Below, one piece after another: positions 16,157 to 24,819 of a DNA stretch of 64,000 nucleotides. Source of the DNA: CAITZA01 sp937915285. GTDB lineage: Bacteria > Desulfobacterota > Desulfomonilia > Desulfomonilales > Desulfomonilaceae. The first letter of the stretch is position 1. The number at the start of each line of letters is the position of its first letter. The DNA is taken from contig DAISIV010000010.1 in assembly GCA_036821825.1 (NCBI GenBank), positions 1 to 64,000 of the forward strand, given 5' to 3'. The translations under genes were made by a program, and so were the position numbers. The notes under the pieces are model-generated. The model did not search any database. It saw nothing but the letters and a program-made list of their open reading frames with translations, and was not told the DNA's origin.

Positions 16157-16231
16157 TGGTAGGCGGGACTGGGCTTGAACCAGCGACCCCTGCCGTGTGA
16201 AGGCAGTGCTCTCCCACTGAGCTACCCGCCC
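16157..16231 (-). tRNA. tRNA-Val (anticodon CAC)
   Basis: A full 75-base cloverleaf with encoded CCA. Acceptor GGGCGGG pairs with CCCGCCT (G1-U72 wobble), D-arm GCTC/GAGC, anticodon arm CTGCC-TTCACAC-GGCAG giving anticodon CAC, and T-arm around TTCAAGC. It reads valine GUG codons. The 3' half faces the integrase, which makes it the probable attachment site; the gene remains intact, as expected when the element carries the identical 3' segment. Confidence 0.95.
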
Positions 16232-16242
16232 GGGATTTGCAA

Positions 16243-16272
16243 AAATTAGCATGTTGTTGGCGTGTTTGTCAA
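16243..16272 (-). promoter_or_regulatory. tRNA-Val promoter
   Basis: On the minus strand TTGACA (16272-16267), an 18-base spacer and TAATTT (16248-16243) precede the tRNA 5' end by 11 bases. The promoter lies on the chromosomal side of the junction, so the tRNA stays expressed after integration. Confidence 0.6.
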
Positions 16273-16411
16273 ATGGAGAAAAAGGGAACTAATAGACCCT
16301 CTTAATCGATGGGGCCCCACATTCGGTAACTAAACAAAAACATCAGAGAAAGTAGTCCCAAAAAACAAGCTTGCATTATTGTAGCTTTTTTATAGTATAT
16401 TAAGGAGACTG

Positions 16412-16506
16412 AATGGGTGTAAAGGTGACACTTTTTTCCTGTCCTGGTGGATGATGAAGACGTAATCTGGCGGCAACAGGTCTCCGGAAAAAGATTTCCG
16501 GGTTAA
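16412..16506 (+). pseudogene. Possible response-regulator remnant
   Basis: An AAGGAG site and ATG at 16412 open a frame that stops after 13 codons. One base away, the next frame reads VLVDDEDVIWRQQV from 16441, the start of a typical receiver domain (VDDED), and stops at 16504. Deleting one T in the T6 run at 16432-16437 would join them as MGVKVTLFPVLVDDEDV. Only about 30 codons survive before the orphan kinase at 16594, so this may be a decayed receiver or chance. The rest of 16273-16593 shows nothing recognisable. Confidence 0.3.
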
Positions 16507-16593
16507 ATGTTCCTTTTCTTACTTGTTCATCTGTTGCTTGACTGTAAGGTCTAAAACCCGACGGCGAAGGCTGACAATCCGGCTAGGGGGTTT

Positions 16594-17346
16594 TTGGTGG
16601 CTATAAAAAACATACAGACAGCGCATCTTGTTCACGATCTCAAGAATCCGATCAACATCATAGAATCGGGAGCGAGGTCACTGATTGATAAACCTGACCG
16701 TTATGGCGTGCTCAATGCCAAACAGGAAAAAGTTATCAAAAGGATGCTTAGAAATGCGGTCCGTTTGAGGCATTTGACCAACAGCATGCTTGAGGTTGAC
16801 ATGGCCACACTTGGCATAGTCAACCACTCCCAGTGTCTACCGATGGAGATTTTGAGGGGTTCGCTAGTCGAGGTGTTCGACCTTGTGGATCCTGCAGTTT
16901 CGGATGCCCTTGAGGAAGAGTCGGATCTGGAAAAAATCAGATCAATCCTCAAATCGCATGATGTTCACCTGGAGGCTGATCCTGGACATCTGGAAACGCC
17001 CATAACCACTGATGAGACAAAATTCAGTCTCATAATCACAAACCTGCTATCCAACGCGTTCAAGTACAAGACCAAGAGCGTCTTTCTCAAGCTAAAAGTT
17101 GATAACGAGACGATGTCGGTTTCAGTACGTGATGACGGGCCTGGCATTCCTGACAATTATCATCAGCAGATATTCGACCAATATTTTCAGTGCGACAAGG
17201 TTGAAGGTTTTCCTGTCAGGGGGCATGGTCTCGGATTGGCCGGCGCTCAGGCCCTCGCTGACGCGCTGGGAGGAACCCTATCCTTATGTAGGGGAACCAA
17301 GGGCGCTGAGTTTGTTGTCACAGTAAAGTATCTCAAGAACCAGTAA
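16594..17346 (+). CDS. Orphan histidine kinase without sensor domain
   Basis: A 250-residue kinase core: H-box HLVHDLKNPINII with the phospho-accepting His near residue 14, N-box ITNLLSNAFKYK (about 149), G1 DDGPGIP and G2 GHGLGLAGAQ. The protein starts directly at the dimerisation helix with no membrane or PAS input, so it must receive signals through partner contact or be the kinase part of a broken larger protein (see the receiver-like remnant at 16412). Start is TTG/GTG at 16594-16599 behind GGGGG. Confidence 0.8.
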   Translation: MVAIKNIQTAHLVHDLKNPINIIESGARSLIDKPDRYGVLNAKQEKVIKRMLRNAVRLRHLTNSMLEVDMATLGIVNHSQCLPMEILRGSLVEVFDLVDPAVSDALEEESDLEKIRSILKSHDVHLEADPGHLETPITTDETKFSLIITNLLSNAFKYKTKSVFLKLKVDNETMSVSVRDDGPGIPDNYHQQIFDQYFQCDKVEGFPVRGHGLGLAGAQALADALGGTLSLCRGTKGAEFVVTVKYLKNQ

Positions 17347-17449
17347 CAGGTCACTCATAGATACAATGCAGAGCCTGATAGCGCCCGTGGCTTTGAGCCT
17401 AAACGAATAGCCGTCTTTTTCGCGCCAGTCCAAATCCCCTCGGTCAAGT

Positions 17450-18217
17450 CTAATTGCGACTTCTAAGTTTCGACAATAGTCGCAGCAACTCAATGTAAAG
17501 CCACACTAGCGTGACCAGCAAACCGAAGGCGGCGTACCACTCCATGAACTTCGGAGAGCCGACCTTTATTCCCGTTTCAATGAAATCGAAATCCAGGACT
17601 AGATTGAAGGCCGCTACACCGACCACCACCAGGGAAAACAGGATACCCATCCATCCATTGTCGTTAATCAGTGGGGCGTTGACTCCAAACAGGCTGAGCA
17701 CGATTGAGAATAGGTAATACAAGGCAATCGCTCCAGTGGCTGCCACTATACCCATTTTCAGATTTTCCGTGACCTTCACAACCTGTGTTGTGTATGCCAA
17801 GAGCATGACAATCATTACTCCAAATGTTAACCCCACGGCCTGAATAGCAATCCCCGGATATTGCATCTCGAAAACGGCCGATATTCCTCCCAGAAACAGA
17901 CCCTGCAGTATTGCGTATATCGGAGCTGTGTAAGGTGACCACTCCATTTTAAATACCGTGACCATGGCTACGATGAAACCTCCAAAGGCTCCCACCATGG
18001 AATACATGTAAACGGCCTGCGGTCCCTGTTCGGGATTTGCGAAAAACCTGGTCCACGTGAACAGGGCGCTCAACACAACTATCAGTGTCAACAGTCCTGT
18101 CTTGTTAATCGTGCCCTGCAGAGTCATAGCCCCTGCTTCAGTCCTTGATCGCCCTGCTTTTTCAAAGGTAGATGAGCCTAAAGCCGGGTTGCCGCTTCTC
18201 AGAGCTGACGCGTCCAT
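17450..18217 (-). CDS. BI-1/YccA-family integral membrane protein
   Basis: A 255-residue protein with an N-terminal soluble tail of about 40 residues and seven hydrophobic segments, ending FGLLVTLVWLYIELLRLLSKL. The pattern fits the Bax inhibitor-1 family variant with a longer cytosolic N-terminus found in many bacteria. Family members act as pH-sensitive calcium leak channels or modulate membrane proteases; the physiological role here is unknown. ATG start with AGGAGG. Confidence 0.8.
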   Translation of the reverse strand: MDASALRSGNPALGSSTFEKAGRSRTEAGAMTLQGTINKTGLLTLIVVLSALFTWTRFFANPEQGPQAVYMYSMVGAFGGFIVAMVTVFKMEWSPYTAPIYAILQGLFLGGISAVFEMQYPGIAIQAVGLTFGVMIVMLLAYTTQVVKVTENLKMGIVAATGAIALYYLFSIVLSLFGVNAPLINDNGWMGILFSLVVVGVAAFNLVLDFDFIETGIKVGSPKFMEWYAAFGLLVTLVWLYIELLRLLSKLRSRN

Positions 18218-18400
18218 GTTCGACCTCCTATGTCCCGTCCGTTATTACGCTATATTACACCAGGTAGATGTGATGTGAAATTATTTGGGTTCAGGCAATT
18301 GATTTTATTTTCTCGGACATGAGGCTTTCATTTTTCATGTCTGGCAATTATATATAGATTGATTGATTTTAGTCGACCATTTCCTGAAAGAGGGAAAATC

Positions 18401-18631
18401 ATGAATAAATATGAATATGAAATAACTACGCATTCTTCTGAGCGATTCAAACAGGTCGTTTATTTTTGCACAGACAAGGGAGATTGTCGTGTGACCGAGG
18501 TTCCGGCAGAAGAACCGGACGCCTTGGTGAGGATACTCAACGAGAGGGGCGCACTTGGCTGGGAACTGGTGCAGTTAATGTTCGGGAAAGAAGGGGTCAT
18601 GGCCTGCTGGAAGAGGCTGATCACTGACTGA
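18401..18631 (+). CDS. DUF4177 domain protein
   Basis: A 76-residue protein from the ATG at 18401 (site AGAGGGA). It matches the DUF4177 pattern: MNKYEYEITTHS, LVRILNERGALGWELVQLM and ACWKR. No biochemical function is established. It lies 30 bases before the copper chaperone gene, so they may share a transcript. Confidence 0.7.
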   Translation: MNKYEYEITTHSSERFKQVVYFCTDKGDCRVTEVPAEEPDALVRILNERGALGWELVQLMFGKEGVMACWKRLITD

Positions 18632-18661
18632 AGGGCAAAACTAAAGGGAGGTTCACGAATC

Positions 18662-18862
18662 ATGGAATCTACGGTAAAAATCAAGGGCATGTCATGTCAG
18701 CACTGCGTGATGACAGTGACCAAAACACTATCTACAATTGAAGGGGTCAAAGACGTAAAGGTTAATCTGGATCAAGCGCAAGCGTCATTCGTTCATGACT
18801 CTCCTATTGACATGTCCGAACTCAAGAAAAAAATAGAAAAAGCCGGGTTCGAAATTGGCTAA
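18662..18862 (+). CDS. copZ: Copper chaperone, CopZ-like
   Basis: A 66-residue single HMA domain: metal site GMSCQHC (CxxC) at residues 9-15, then the beta-alpha-beta-beta-alpha-beta pattern (VMTVTKTLSTIEGVKDVKVNL). It carries Cu(I) in the cytosol and delivers it to the P-type ATPase encoded immediately downstream with an 8-base overlap. Confidence 0.9.
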   Translation: MESTVKIKGMSCQHCVMTVTKTLSTIEGVKDVKVNLDQAQASFVHDSPIDMSELKKKIEKAGFEIG

Positions 18863-21323
18863 AGCAACCCTCCAAATCCACGGTATGAGTTGCGCCGCCT
18901 GCGTGAGACGTGTCGAAAACGGACTTGCGTCACTGGAAGGCGTGAACCAGGCGACTGTTAACTTTAGTTCGCAAAAGGCATCCGTGGATTTCCGTCCGGA
19001 AGTTCTTGGATTGGAAGAAATAAAAACGAAGATATCCGATCTGGGTTATGAGGTGATCCAGGTAGTTTCGCAAGACAGGCTCGAGCCGCAAAGAACCGTC
19101 ATATCGGTCGGTGGTATGAGTTGCGCAGCGTGTGTTCGCCGTGTTGAGAACATCCTGAAGACGGTTGAGGGGGTCAGCGACGCCGAGGTAAACCTTGCGT
19201 CATCCAAGGTATCATTAAGAACTGACCCGACCAAACCTGTCGATCTTAAAGTGATGAAGGAGGTTCTTGAAGACGCCGGCTATGAATACCTGGGAGTTGT
19301 GGACCAGGACTTGGTGGATCCAGCCGAACAGTTCAGGTTGGAGGAAATCCGTGACCTAAAGCTTAAACTCATGGTTGGGGCAGTGCTTAGCATAGCCGTC
19401 CATGGGGTATCAATGGCTCCAATGTTTAGCGACTGGGGGCACTCCAATTTCTTTGTCCTCTCAATCCTGCAGTTCATCCTGACGACACCCGTGGTTTTCT
19501 GGGTAGGGGACCGTTTCCTGATCGGGGCATTGAAGGCTCTAAAGCAAAAAACGTCGGACATGAATACGCTTGTGGCCATTGGATCCATGTCGGCCTATCT
19601 TTATTCGGTTTTTGCGACTTTTAACCCGGATTTTTTTGCAGATGGGCACAGCATGCCCCATCTTTACTTCGACGGCTCGTCCATGATAGTCACGCTCATA
19701 ATCCTCGGTCGTTTTCTTGAGGCTAGAGCCAAGTCAAGGACTTCACAAGCTATAAAGAAACTAGCGGAACTGAGGCCGAGAACTGCCAGAGTAATCAGAG
19801 ACGGCCAGAGCATTGACATTCCGGTGGAACTTTTGACTCGAGGCGACATTATACTTGTTAGGCCTGGAGAAAAAATCCCTACCGACGGTCTCGTTGTCTC
19901 TGGAGATTCCGCAGTTGATGAATCCATGCTAACCGGCGAGAGCATGCCTGTGAATAAAACCGTTGATGATGAGGTTTTCGGGGCTACCGTCAACAAAAGT
20001 GGCGCTTTGACTTTCATGGCTACCCGAATTGGGGCCCAGACGGCGCTTTCGCAGATTATCAGGATGGTTGAGGAGGCTCAGGGCTCCAAAGCGCCCATAC
20101 AGAGGATCGCCGACAGGATTTCGTCCATATTTGTACCAGTGGTGATTTCCATTGCCACACTTACTTTTATTTTCTGGTATTTTCTGGCGCCTACACCTGA
20201 TTTCTCCAGGGCTCTTCTCAATTTCGTTTCCGTCCTGATCATAGCCTGCCCTTGCGCTATGGGTCTGGCTACTCCAACCGCTGTCATGGTAGGGACGGGG
20301 GCCGGAGCTGAGAAAGGGATTCTGATCAAGGGTGGGGAAATCCTGGAGCGAGCGTATAAACTTGACACAGTGATTTTTGACAAGACCGGGACCTTGACCA
20401 AGGGTAGCCCTCAGGTTACGAACGTGATCCCTGCGGAAGGTGTTTCAAAGGATTTCCTGCTTCAGATTGCGGCATCGGTTGAAACGATGTCCGAGCATCC
20501 GCTTGCCAAGGCGATCGTACTTGAGGCAGAAGTCCGTAAACTGGAAAAACTCTCGATAGATCAATTCGAGGCTGTTTCAGGAAAAGGCGCCAGAGCCCGT
20601 ATCGCACAGGAACCGGTAGCATTGGGAACATCCAGTTTCATTGAGTCAGAGGGCTTCAGGGTTGATGAGTTGAAGTCTGAAGCGCTTAAAGAAGCGAATT
20701 CCGGACGGACCTGCGTGTTTGTAAGCCTTGGAGGAAATCCGCTTGGCTTGATTTCTATTTCCGACACCCCAAGGGATGAGGCAGCCCAGGCAATCTCGGA
20801 GTTGAAATCCATGGGCCTGAAGGTCGGAATGATAACAGGAGACAACATTCAGACAGCCATGGCTACCGCCGGGATTGTCGGAGTCGACTATGTGCTCGCC
20901 GAGGTTCTACCGGGAGCCAAAGCAGATGAAATATCCAGACTTCAGTCGGAAGGTCGGGTTGTGGCAATGGTGGGAGATGGAATAAACGACGCTCCTGCCT
21001 TGAGTTCAGCAGACATCGGTATAGCCATAGGGGCAGGCGCCGACATTGCCATGGAAGCTTCCGACATCACGCTTATGAAGAGCGATGTTCGACTCGTAGC
21101 CTCTGCAATAAAACTCTCCAAGAAAACCATGAAAGTTATCAGGCAGAACCTGTTCTGGGCCTTCTTCTACAACGTGATAGGAATCCCCATAGCGGCCGGA
21201 GCGCTTTATCCGTCTTTTGGAATCATGCTCAACCCAGTGTTCGCGGCAGCAGCCATGGCGCTGAGTTCCGTTTCCGTTGTTACCAATTCCCTCAGACTGA
21301 GATACGCCCTGACCCGTGGCTAG
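18855..21323 (+). CDS. copA: Cu(I)-exporting P1B-type ATPase
   Basis: An 822-residue pump with two N-terminal HMA domains (GMSCAACVRR near residues 8 and 88), eight membrane segments, actuator motif TGES (360-363), the transmembrane CPC metal site (465-467), phosphorylation site DKTGT (Asp509), HP motif (SEHPLAKA) and hinge GDGINDAPAL. The YN (YNVIGIP) and MSS-type (MALSSVSVV) residues of Cu(I) pumps are also present. It starts with TTG inside the chaperone's end and expels cytosolic Cu(I) using ATP. No CueR or CsoR gene is visible beside it. Confidence 0.93.
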   Translation: MAKATLQIHGMSCAACVRRVENGLASLEGVNQATVNFSSQKASVDFRPEVLGLEEIKTKISDLGYEVIQVVSQDRLEPQRTVISVGGMSCAACVRRVENILKTVEGVSDAEVNLASSKVSLRTDPTKPVDLKVMKEVLEDAGYEYLGVVDQDLVDPAEQFRLEEIRDLKLKLMVGAVLSIAVHGVSMAPMFSDWGHSNFFVLSILQFILTTPVVFWVGDRFLIGALKALKQKTSDMNTLVAIGSMSAYLYSVFATFNPDFFADGHSMPHLYFDGSSMIVTLIILGRFLEARAKSRTSQAIKKLAELRPRTARVIRDGQSIDIPVELLTRGDIILVRPGEKIPTDGLVVSGDSAVDESMLTGESMPVNKTVDDEVFGATVNKSGALTFMATRIGAQTALSQIIRMVEEAQGSKAPIQRIADRISSIFVPVVISIATLTFIFWYFLAPTPDFSRALLNFVSVLIIACPCAMGLATPTAVMVGTGAGAEKGILIKGGEILERAYKLDTVIFDKTGTLTKGSPQVTNVIPAEGVSKDFLLQIAASVETMSEHPLAKAIVLEAEVRKLEKLSIDQFEAVSGKGARARIAQEPVALGTSSFIESEGFRVDELKSEALKEANSGRTCVFVSLGGNPLGLISISDTPRDEAAQAISELKSMGLKVGMITGDNIQTAMATAGIVGVDYVLAEVLPGAKADEISRLQSEGRVVAMVGDGINDAPALSSADIGIAIGAGADIAMEASDITLMKSDVRLVASAIKLSKKTMKVIRQNLFWAFFYNVIGIPIAAGALYPSFGIMLNPVFAAAAMALSSVSVVTNSLRLRYALTRG

Positions 21324-21348
21324 AGCCCGAAGAATTTATGGTTGAGTC

Positions 21349-22212
21349 TTAAAAATATGAGCCCGATATTCTGGATTTGATACGTTCAACCGTTTCAAAA
21401 TCGGCTCGAAAGGGATTTTCAGGGGGAATCGAATTTTCAGCGATCAGGTATGAATCAGTGAAGGGGGTTGACTGAAGCTTGAGATTGAATGCCCTTATCA
21501 TCAAGGGTTCGAGGTTCACTGCATCGAGGATGTTGTAGGCAAGCAGAGTCTCCAGCGCCTTAGGATTTTTATTCCTTATGTAATCCTGCCACAGTAGAAC
21601 CGCAAAATAACCGTCCAGGCCATCCAGATCCTCCCTGTCTATGCCGAGTTGTTTTTCGCAACCCTTGAGCCCTCCACGGTAACCTAGGCTGTTCAGTAGG
21701 TACCTCAAATCAATATGGGCCTGATCCATTGGCGCTCCCAGAAGCCTCCTGATTACGGGCAGATCGAAGCATTTACCATTGTAGGTCACGAGGAGCAGGA
21801 AGTTTTCTACATCCCGGGCGAACCTGTCCAGGTTGACACCGCTCACATAGTAGTGAATGGCAGCGCCATCGAAAAGTGAGATTGTGGTTATCCTCTCCAT
21901 GGATCCAGACATTCCGTTTGTTTCAATATCAAGGTAAGCAATGCTGTGTCGGAAAGTCGGAAACAGCCGCCATGCTTCGGTCACTGACAGCATATCCGAG
22001 AAAAACCTGGCATTGTCCTGGTCAAGCTGTGCCATGGATTCCTTGACCCCGTACACAAGGGATTGACTGATCAGGGTTGACGAGCCGGTTATCCTGGATT
22101 TTATTACATCTTCCCAGCCAAGGACGCCCAGGTCCCAGAGCCTTCTTTCGGTCTTGTGTCCTATGCCTTTGATGTGACAGAATGTGTTGTGAAGCATTGT
22201 TACCCGTGGCAA
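21349..22212 (-). CDS. RNase H-like DEDD exonuclease with HhH domain
   Basis: A 287-residue protein. Residues about 10-40 read as a helix-hairpin-helix (HIKGIGHKTERRLWDLGV). From about residue 90 comes a DEDD exonuclease core: AYLDIETNG (D-x-E), VTYNGKCFDLPVIR (D) and YNILDAVNLEPLM (D), as in the YprB/RNase_H_2 family. It likely trims single-stranded DNA or RNA ends. The start at 22212 is fixed mainly by the domain extent. Confidence 0.75.
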   Translation of the reverse strand: MPRVTMLHNTFCHIKGIGHKTERRLWDLGVLGWEDVIKSRITGSSTLISQSLVYGVKESMAQLDQDNARFFSDMLSVTEAWRLFPTFRHSIAYLDIETNGMSGSMERITTISLFDGAAIHYYVSGVNLDRFARDVENFLLLVTYNGKCFDLPVIRRLLGAPMDQAHIDLRYLLNSLGYRGGLKGCEKQLGIDREDLDGLDGYFAVLLWQDYIRNKNPKALETLLAYNILDAVNLEPLMIRAFNLKLQSTPFTDSYLIAENSIPPENPFRADFETVERIKSRISGSYF

Positions 22213-22235
22213 ACGGCCATTCGGTTTTCCTGAGG

Positions 22236-22844
22236 CTATTTCTCAGCAAGCACGCCTACGAAAAACCTGAAGAAATAATTTATGGAGTCTTTTGGCTTTA
22301 GATCGGCGTTTTTCATCATCTCGGTGAGTTCCGAGCAGCTATAGGTTTTACCGATCCAGGTTCCGGTCGAAGTGTCCTGAATGAACTTCTGAAAGCCGAG
22401 AGGGCCGTATAGATTTGGCACCCCCACAAATACGGAGCCTCCGGATCGGGTGACCCTGTGCATCTCGCACAATGCGTCCGATGGGCAGTCAAGGTGTTCG
22501 AGAGTGCTGCTGTTCCATGACAATTCGACGCAGCCATTGCGGAAGGGCAGATTGTTGAGGTCTGCGACTACCAGGCAAAGTTTTGGGTCTCTCTTCCTTG
22601 CCTGACTCAGGGCTTCGTGATCGATGTCAATGGCCACCGCCAGGTCAACCCTGGAGTCGGACGAAAACAGGGATGAGGCATAGGCAGGTCCTGATCCGGC
22701 CTCCAGCACTACCATAGACCGGCAGTCTCCTCTTGAACCCAGGAGATATGTTACCAGTTTTCGGTTCAGGTTTTTTCGGAGCGAATCAAACAATTCGTAG
22801 ATGACGGTGCCGGGCGCGCCGAGTTGCCATGCTTTGTTTTCCAT
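22236..22844 (-). CDS. Class I SAM-dependent methyltransferase
   Basis: A 202-residue methyltransferase: motif I VLEAGSGPAYA, acidic motif II AVAIDID, VVADLNNLPFRNG and NSSTLEHLD, then RVTRSGGSVFVGVPN. The NSSTLEHLD-type post II motif and the small size suit the Methyltransf_11 group. Two bases separate it from the second methyltransferase upstream. The substrate is not evident, but the glycan genes upstream suggest a lipid-linked saccharide or similar. Confidence 0.75.
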   Translation of the reverse strand: MENKAWQLGAPGTVIYELFDSLRKNLNRKLVTYLLGSRGDCRSMVVLEAGSGPAYASSLFSSDSRVDLAVAIDIDHEALSQARKRDPKLCLVVADLNNLPFRNGCVELSWNSSTLEHLDCPSDALCEMHRVTRSGGSVFVGVPNLYGPLGFQKFIQDTSTGTWIGKTYSCSELTEMMKNADLKPKDSINYFFRFFVGVLAEK

Positions 22845-22846
22845 CT

Positions 22847-23668
22847 TTAACGGACCTTCTCAAGAATCATCATTATAGAGCTTCCAAACGGTAAGCCCGT
22901 TTTCTGAATAATTTTTCCTTCAAGCTTTACGGCGCCGTAGAGAACTCTATCGGCAAACTGGTTCATCGGCTTTATTTCCGAAATCGGCTTTTCGGAGGAG
23001 GGTTTTCTGAAATAAGGCAAAAGAAGTCGGTATGCAGCCACCAAGGGTAACATTGAAGCGAAAAGGTGAGTGGTTTTTTGAACATTCAATGGGTAAACCG
23101 TGGCCAGGTCCCTGAGCTTTCTGACGCTGTAACGCCGGGACGCTCCGACTGCCCTGTGGTGCTCCTCAGACATCAACCAGTCATAGGCCGGCACGACCAG
23201 AATCATCAATCCCTGGGGCTTGAGGACCCTGCAAAGTTCGCCCATAGCCTTTCGCTCATCAACTGCGTCACATTCCAGAAGATCAACTGAGACCACGGCG
23301 TCAAAAGAGCCTGATTTAAAAGGTATTTCGTTAGCAGAGGCCAAACACACCTTGTCGAGGTTCCTTTTAGGCCAGAAAGGCGCTGCAGCAGAGGCTATGT
23401 CGAAGCCATAAGCCAGGGAGGTGATGCGTTCATTTACTAACTGAAGGTTGCGGCCGGTCCCGCAACCAGCGTCGAGAACACGGGATTGAGCGGTGAGTCC
23501 AAGGCTCTTCATCATATCAATAATGATGGAATGAAGACCCCTGAACCACCAGTAGGATGTCTCGTGATGATATAATGTTTCGTATTCGTAAGGTTCCACT
23601 AATTCAACCAGAAAAATAGCCGAATGATCAGACTTCGAAATGGTATGTGTCAGGGTCTCCAGGATCAA
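22847..23668 (-). CDS. Class I SAM-dependent methyltransferase of glycan cluster
   Basis: A methyltransferase with a typical start motif for surface-polysaccharide methylases, YEYETLYHHETSYWWFRGLH, then motif I RVLDAGCGTGRNL, ANEIPFKSGSFDAVVSVDLLE and RVLKPQGLMILVVPAYDWL. The C-terminal 100 residues have an amphipathic helical segment that could sit on the membrane. The TTG at 23668 lies 41 bases within the preceding cupin gene; no better start was found, so the N-terminus is uncertain. Confidence 0.75.
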   Translation of the reverse strand: MILETLTHTISKSDHSAIFLVELVEPYEYETLYHHETSYWWFRGLHSIIIDMMKSLGLTAQSRVLDAGCGTGRNLQLVNERITSLAYGFDIASAAAPFWPKRNLDKVCLASANEIPFKSGSFDAVVSVDLLECDAVDERKAMGELCRVLKPQGLMILVVPAYDWLMSEEHHRAVGASRRYSVRKLRDLATVYPLNVQKTTHLFASMLPLVAAYRLLLPYFRKPSSEKPISEIKPMNQFADRVLYGAVKLEGKIIQKTGLPFGSSIMMILEKVR

Positions 23669-23996
23669 ACCGGCTTGATTTGAGCATGATCACCTCGGAT
23701 TCTTCGGTAAAATGAATTGCATGTGATTCGTAGGTACGGAGCATGACCCCCTGCCCTGACGCAACATTGAACTCGTCACGATCGCCAGTATCAATATTGA
23801 CTGTCCTGATGAAGGCAGAGCCTTTAACGACATGCAAGAACACAACCGTCCTCTTGTGGTAGTGATTACCGAGGACCGAACCCTTGTTCATGTGCGCCCA
23901 GTTCAGAGCTTCCCACTGACCGGAATTCAGGATTTCCCTGAAAGTTCCCCTGTCATCCTTACGCTCAAATCCGGGTTTGAGTATTTCGTGAGTCAT
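23628..23996 (-). CDS. Sugar-modifying or binding cupin (FdtA/WxcM-like)
   Basis: A 122-residue single cupin: RKDDRGTFREIL, LGNHYHKRTVVFLHVVKG and SHAIHFTEESEVIMLKS. The GNHYHK motif and length resemble FdtA/QdtA 3,4-ketoisomerases and the WxcM-like C-terminal domain that act on dTDP-ketosugars. Its ATG overlaps the glycosyltransferase stop as TGATG. The nearby DegT aminotransferase could act on the same nucleotide sugar. Confidence 0.65.
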   Translation of the reverse strand: MTHEILKPGFERKDDRGTFREILNSGQWEALNWAHMNKGSVLGNHYHKRTVVFLHVVKGSAFIRTVNIDTGDRDEFNVASGQGVMLRTYESHAIHFTEESEVIMLKSSRFDPGDPDTYHFEV

Positions 23997-24706
23997 CAGT
24001 CAATCTTCCTGAATCTGGCCACAAATATGCGAAACACATACTGGAGACCTGTCCTGAAAAATTTCAGAATGCTAGGGGCTGACTTGGAAACTCCCTTTGA
24101 GCGATCCTTGAAAACGTATGGCAATTCGTAGACCGTTAGTCCCTTCTTTCGACAGGTATAGAGAAATTCCATAAAGTAAGCGCCATAACCGGTCGGTATA
24201 ATGGATACCTTGTCAAAAACGGATCTTCTGAGCGCCACGAAACCGCTATCATAATCCTTGATGCCGTAACCGAGCACAAGACCAGCCAGACCGTTGATGA
24301 GCCTGCTTGATATCACGCGAAGGGCTGCGCGGTCGTCTATTCCCCCGTCTGCGTAACGTGACCCTACGACTATGTCGTACTCGGAGAGTTTTTCTATCAT
24401 GTCCGGTAAAAGCGACGGTGGCATGCACATATCGGCATCCATCCAACCGACTATTTCACCCCTGGATTCGATTATGCCCCTATTGAAGGCCGAGGCCAGA
24501 CCTCGAGTAGCCACCCTACGAATGACCACAACCCTAGGATCATTTAGATCCTCAACTATCTTCCACGTCTTGTCCGTGGAGTCATCATCCACAACAATAA
24601 CTTCTACTGAATCCTTAACGTTCTCAAATATGCTATTGATAGTATCAAGTATATTTTCTTTTTCATTATAAGTGGCCAGGACTATTGAGACGCGTGGATC
24701 GCTCAT
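23996..24706 (-). CDS. GT2 family glycosyltransferase (DPM1-like)
   Basis: A 236-residue GT-A enzyme: VSIVLATYNEKENILDT, EVIVVDDDSTDKT, a DADMCMPP metal-binding DxD region and the D-S-G-F acceptor motif (KDYDSGFVALR). It lacks C-terminal membrane segments, so it is a peripheral enzyme resembling polyprenyl-phosphate hexose transferases. It probably loads a sugar on a lipid carrier for a surface glycan. Confidence 0.82.
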   Translation of the reverse strand: MSDPRVSIVLATYNEKENILDTINSIFENVKDSVEVIVVDDDSTDKTWKIVEDLNDPRVVVIRRVATRGLASAFNRGIIESRGEIVGWMDADMCMPPSLLPDMIEKLSEYDIVVGSRYADGGIDDRAALRVISSRLINGLAGLVLGYGIKDYDSGFVALRRSVFDKVSIIPTGYGAYFMEFLYTCRKKGLTVYELPYVFKDRSKGVSKSAPSILKFFRTGLQYVFRIFVARFRKID

Positions 24707-24819
24707 TTAGACAACCTCCGATATATTTAAAGGAAAGAATCCCATGATACGTTAGCTTTTAACACTTTGATTGCTTTGATTTTGTATAGTTTTTTCCGGT
24801 TTCCAGCTTTTGTTCGACT

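Noticed and set aside
16371..16398. TTGCAT-16-TAGTAT as promoter for the receiver remnant and kinase
   Set aside because: The start point would fall almost on the ribosome site, leaving too short a leader; not convincing.
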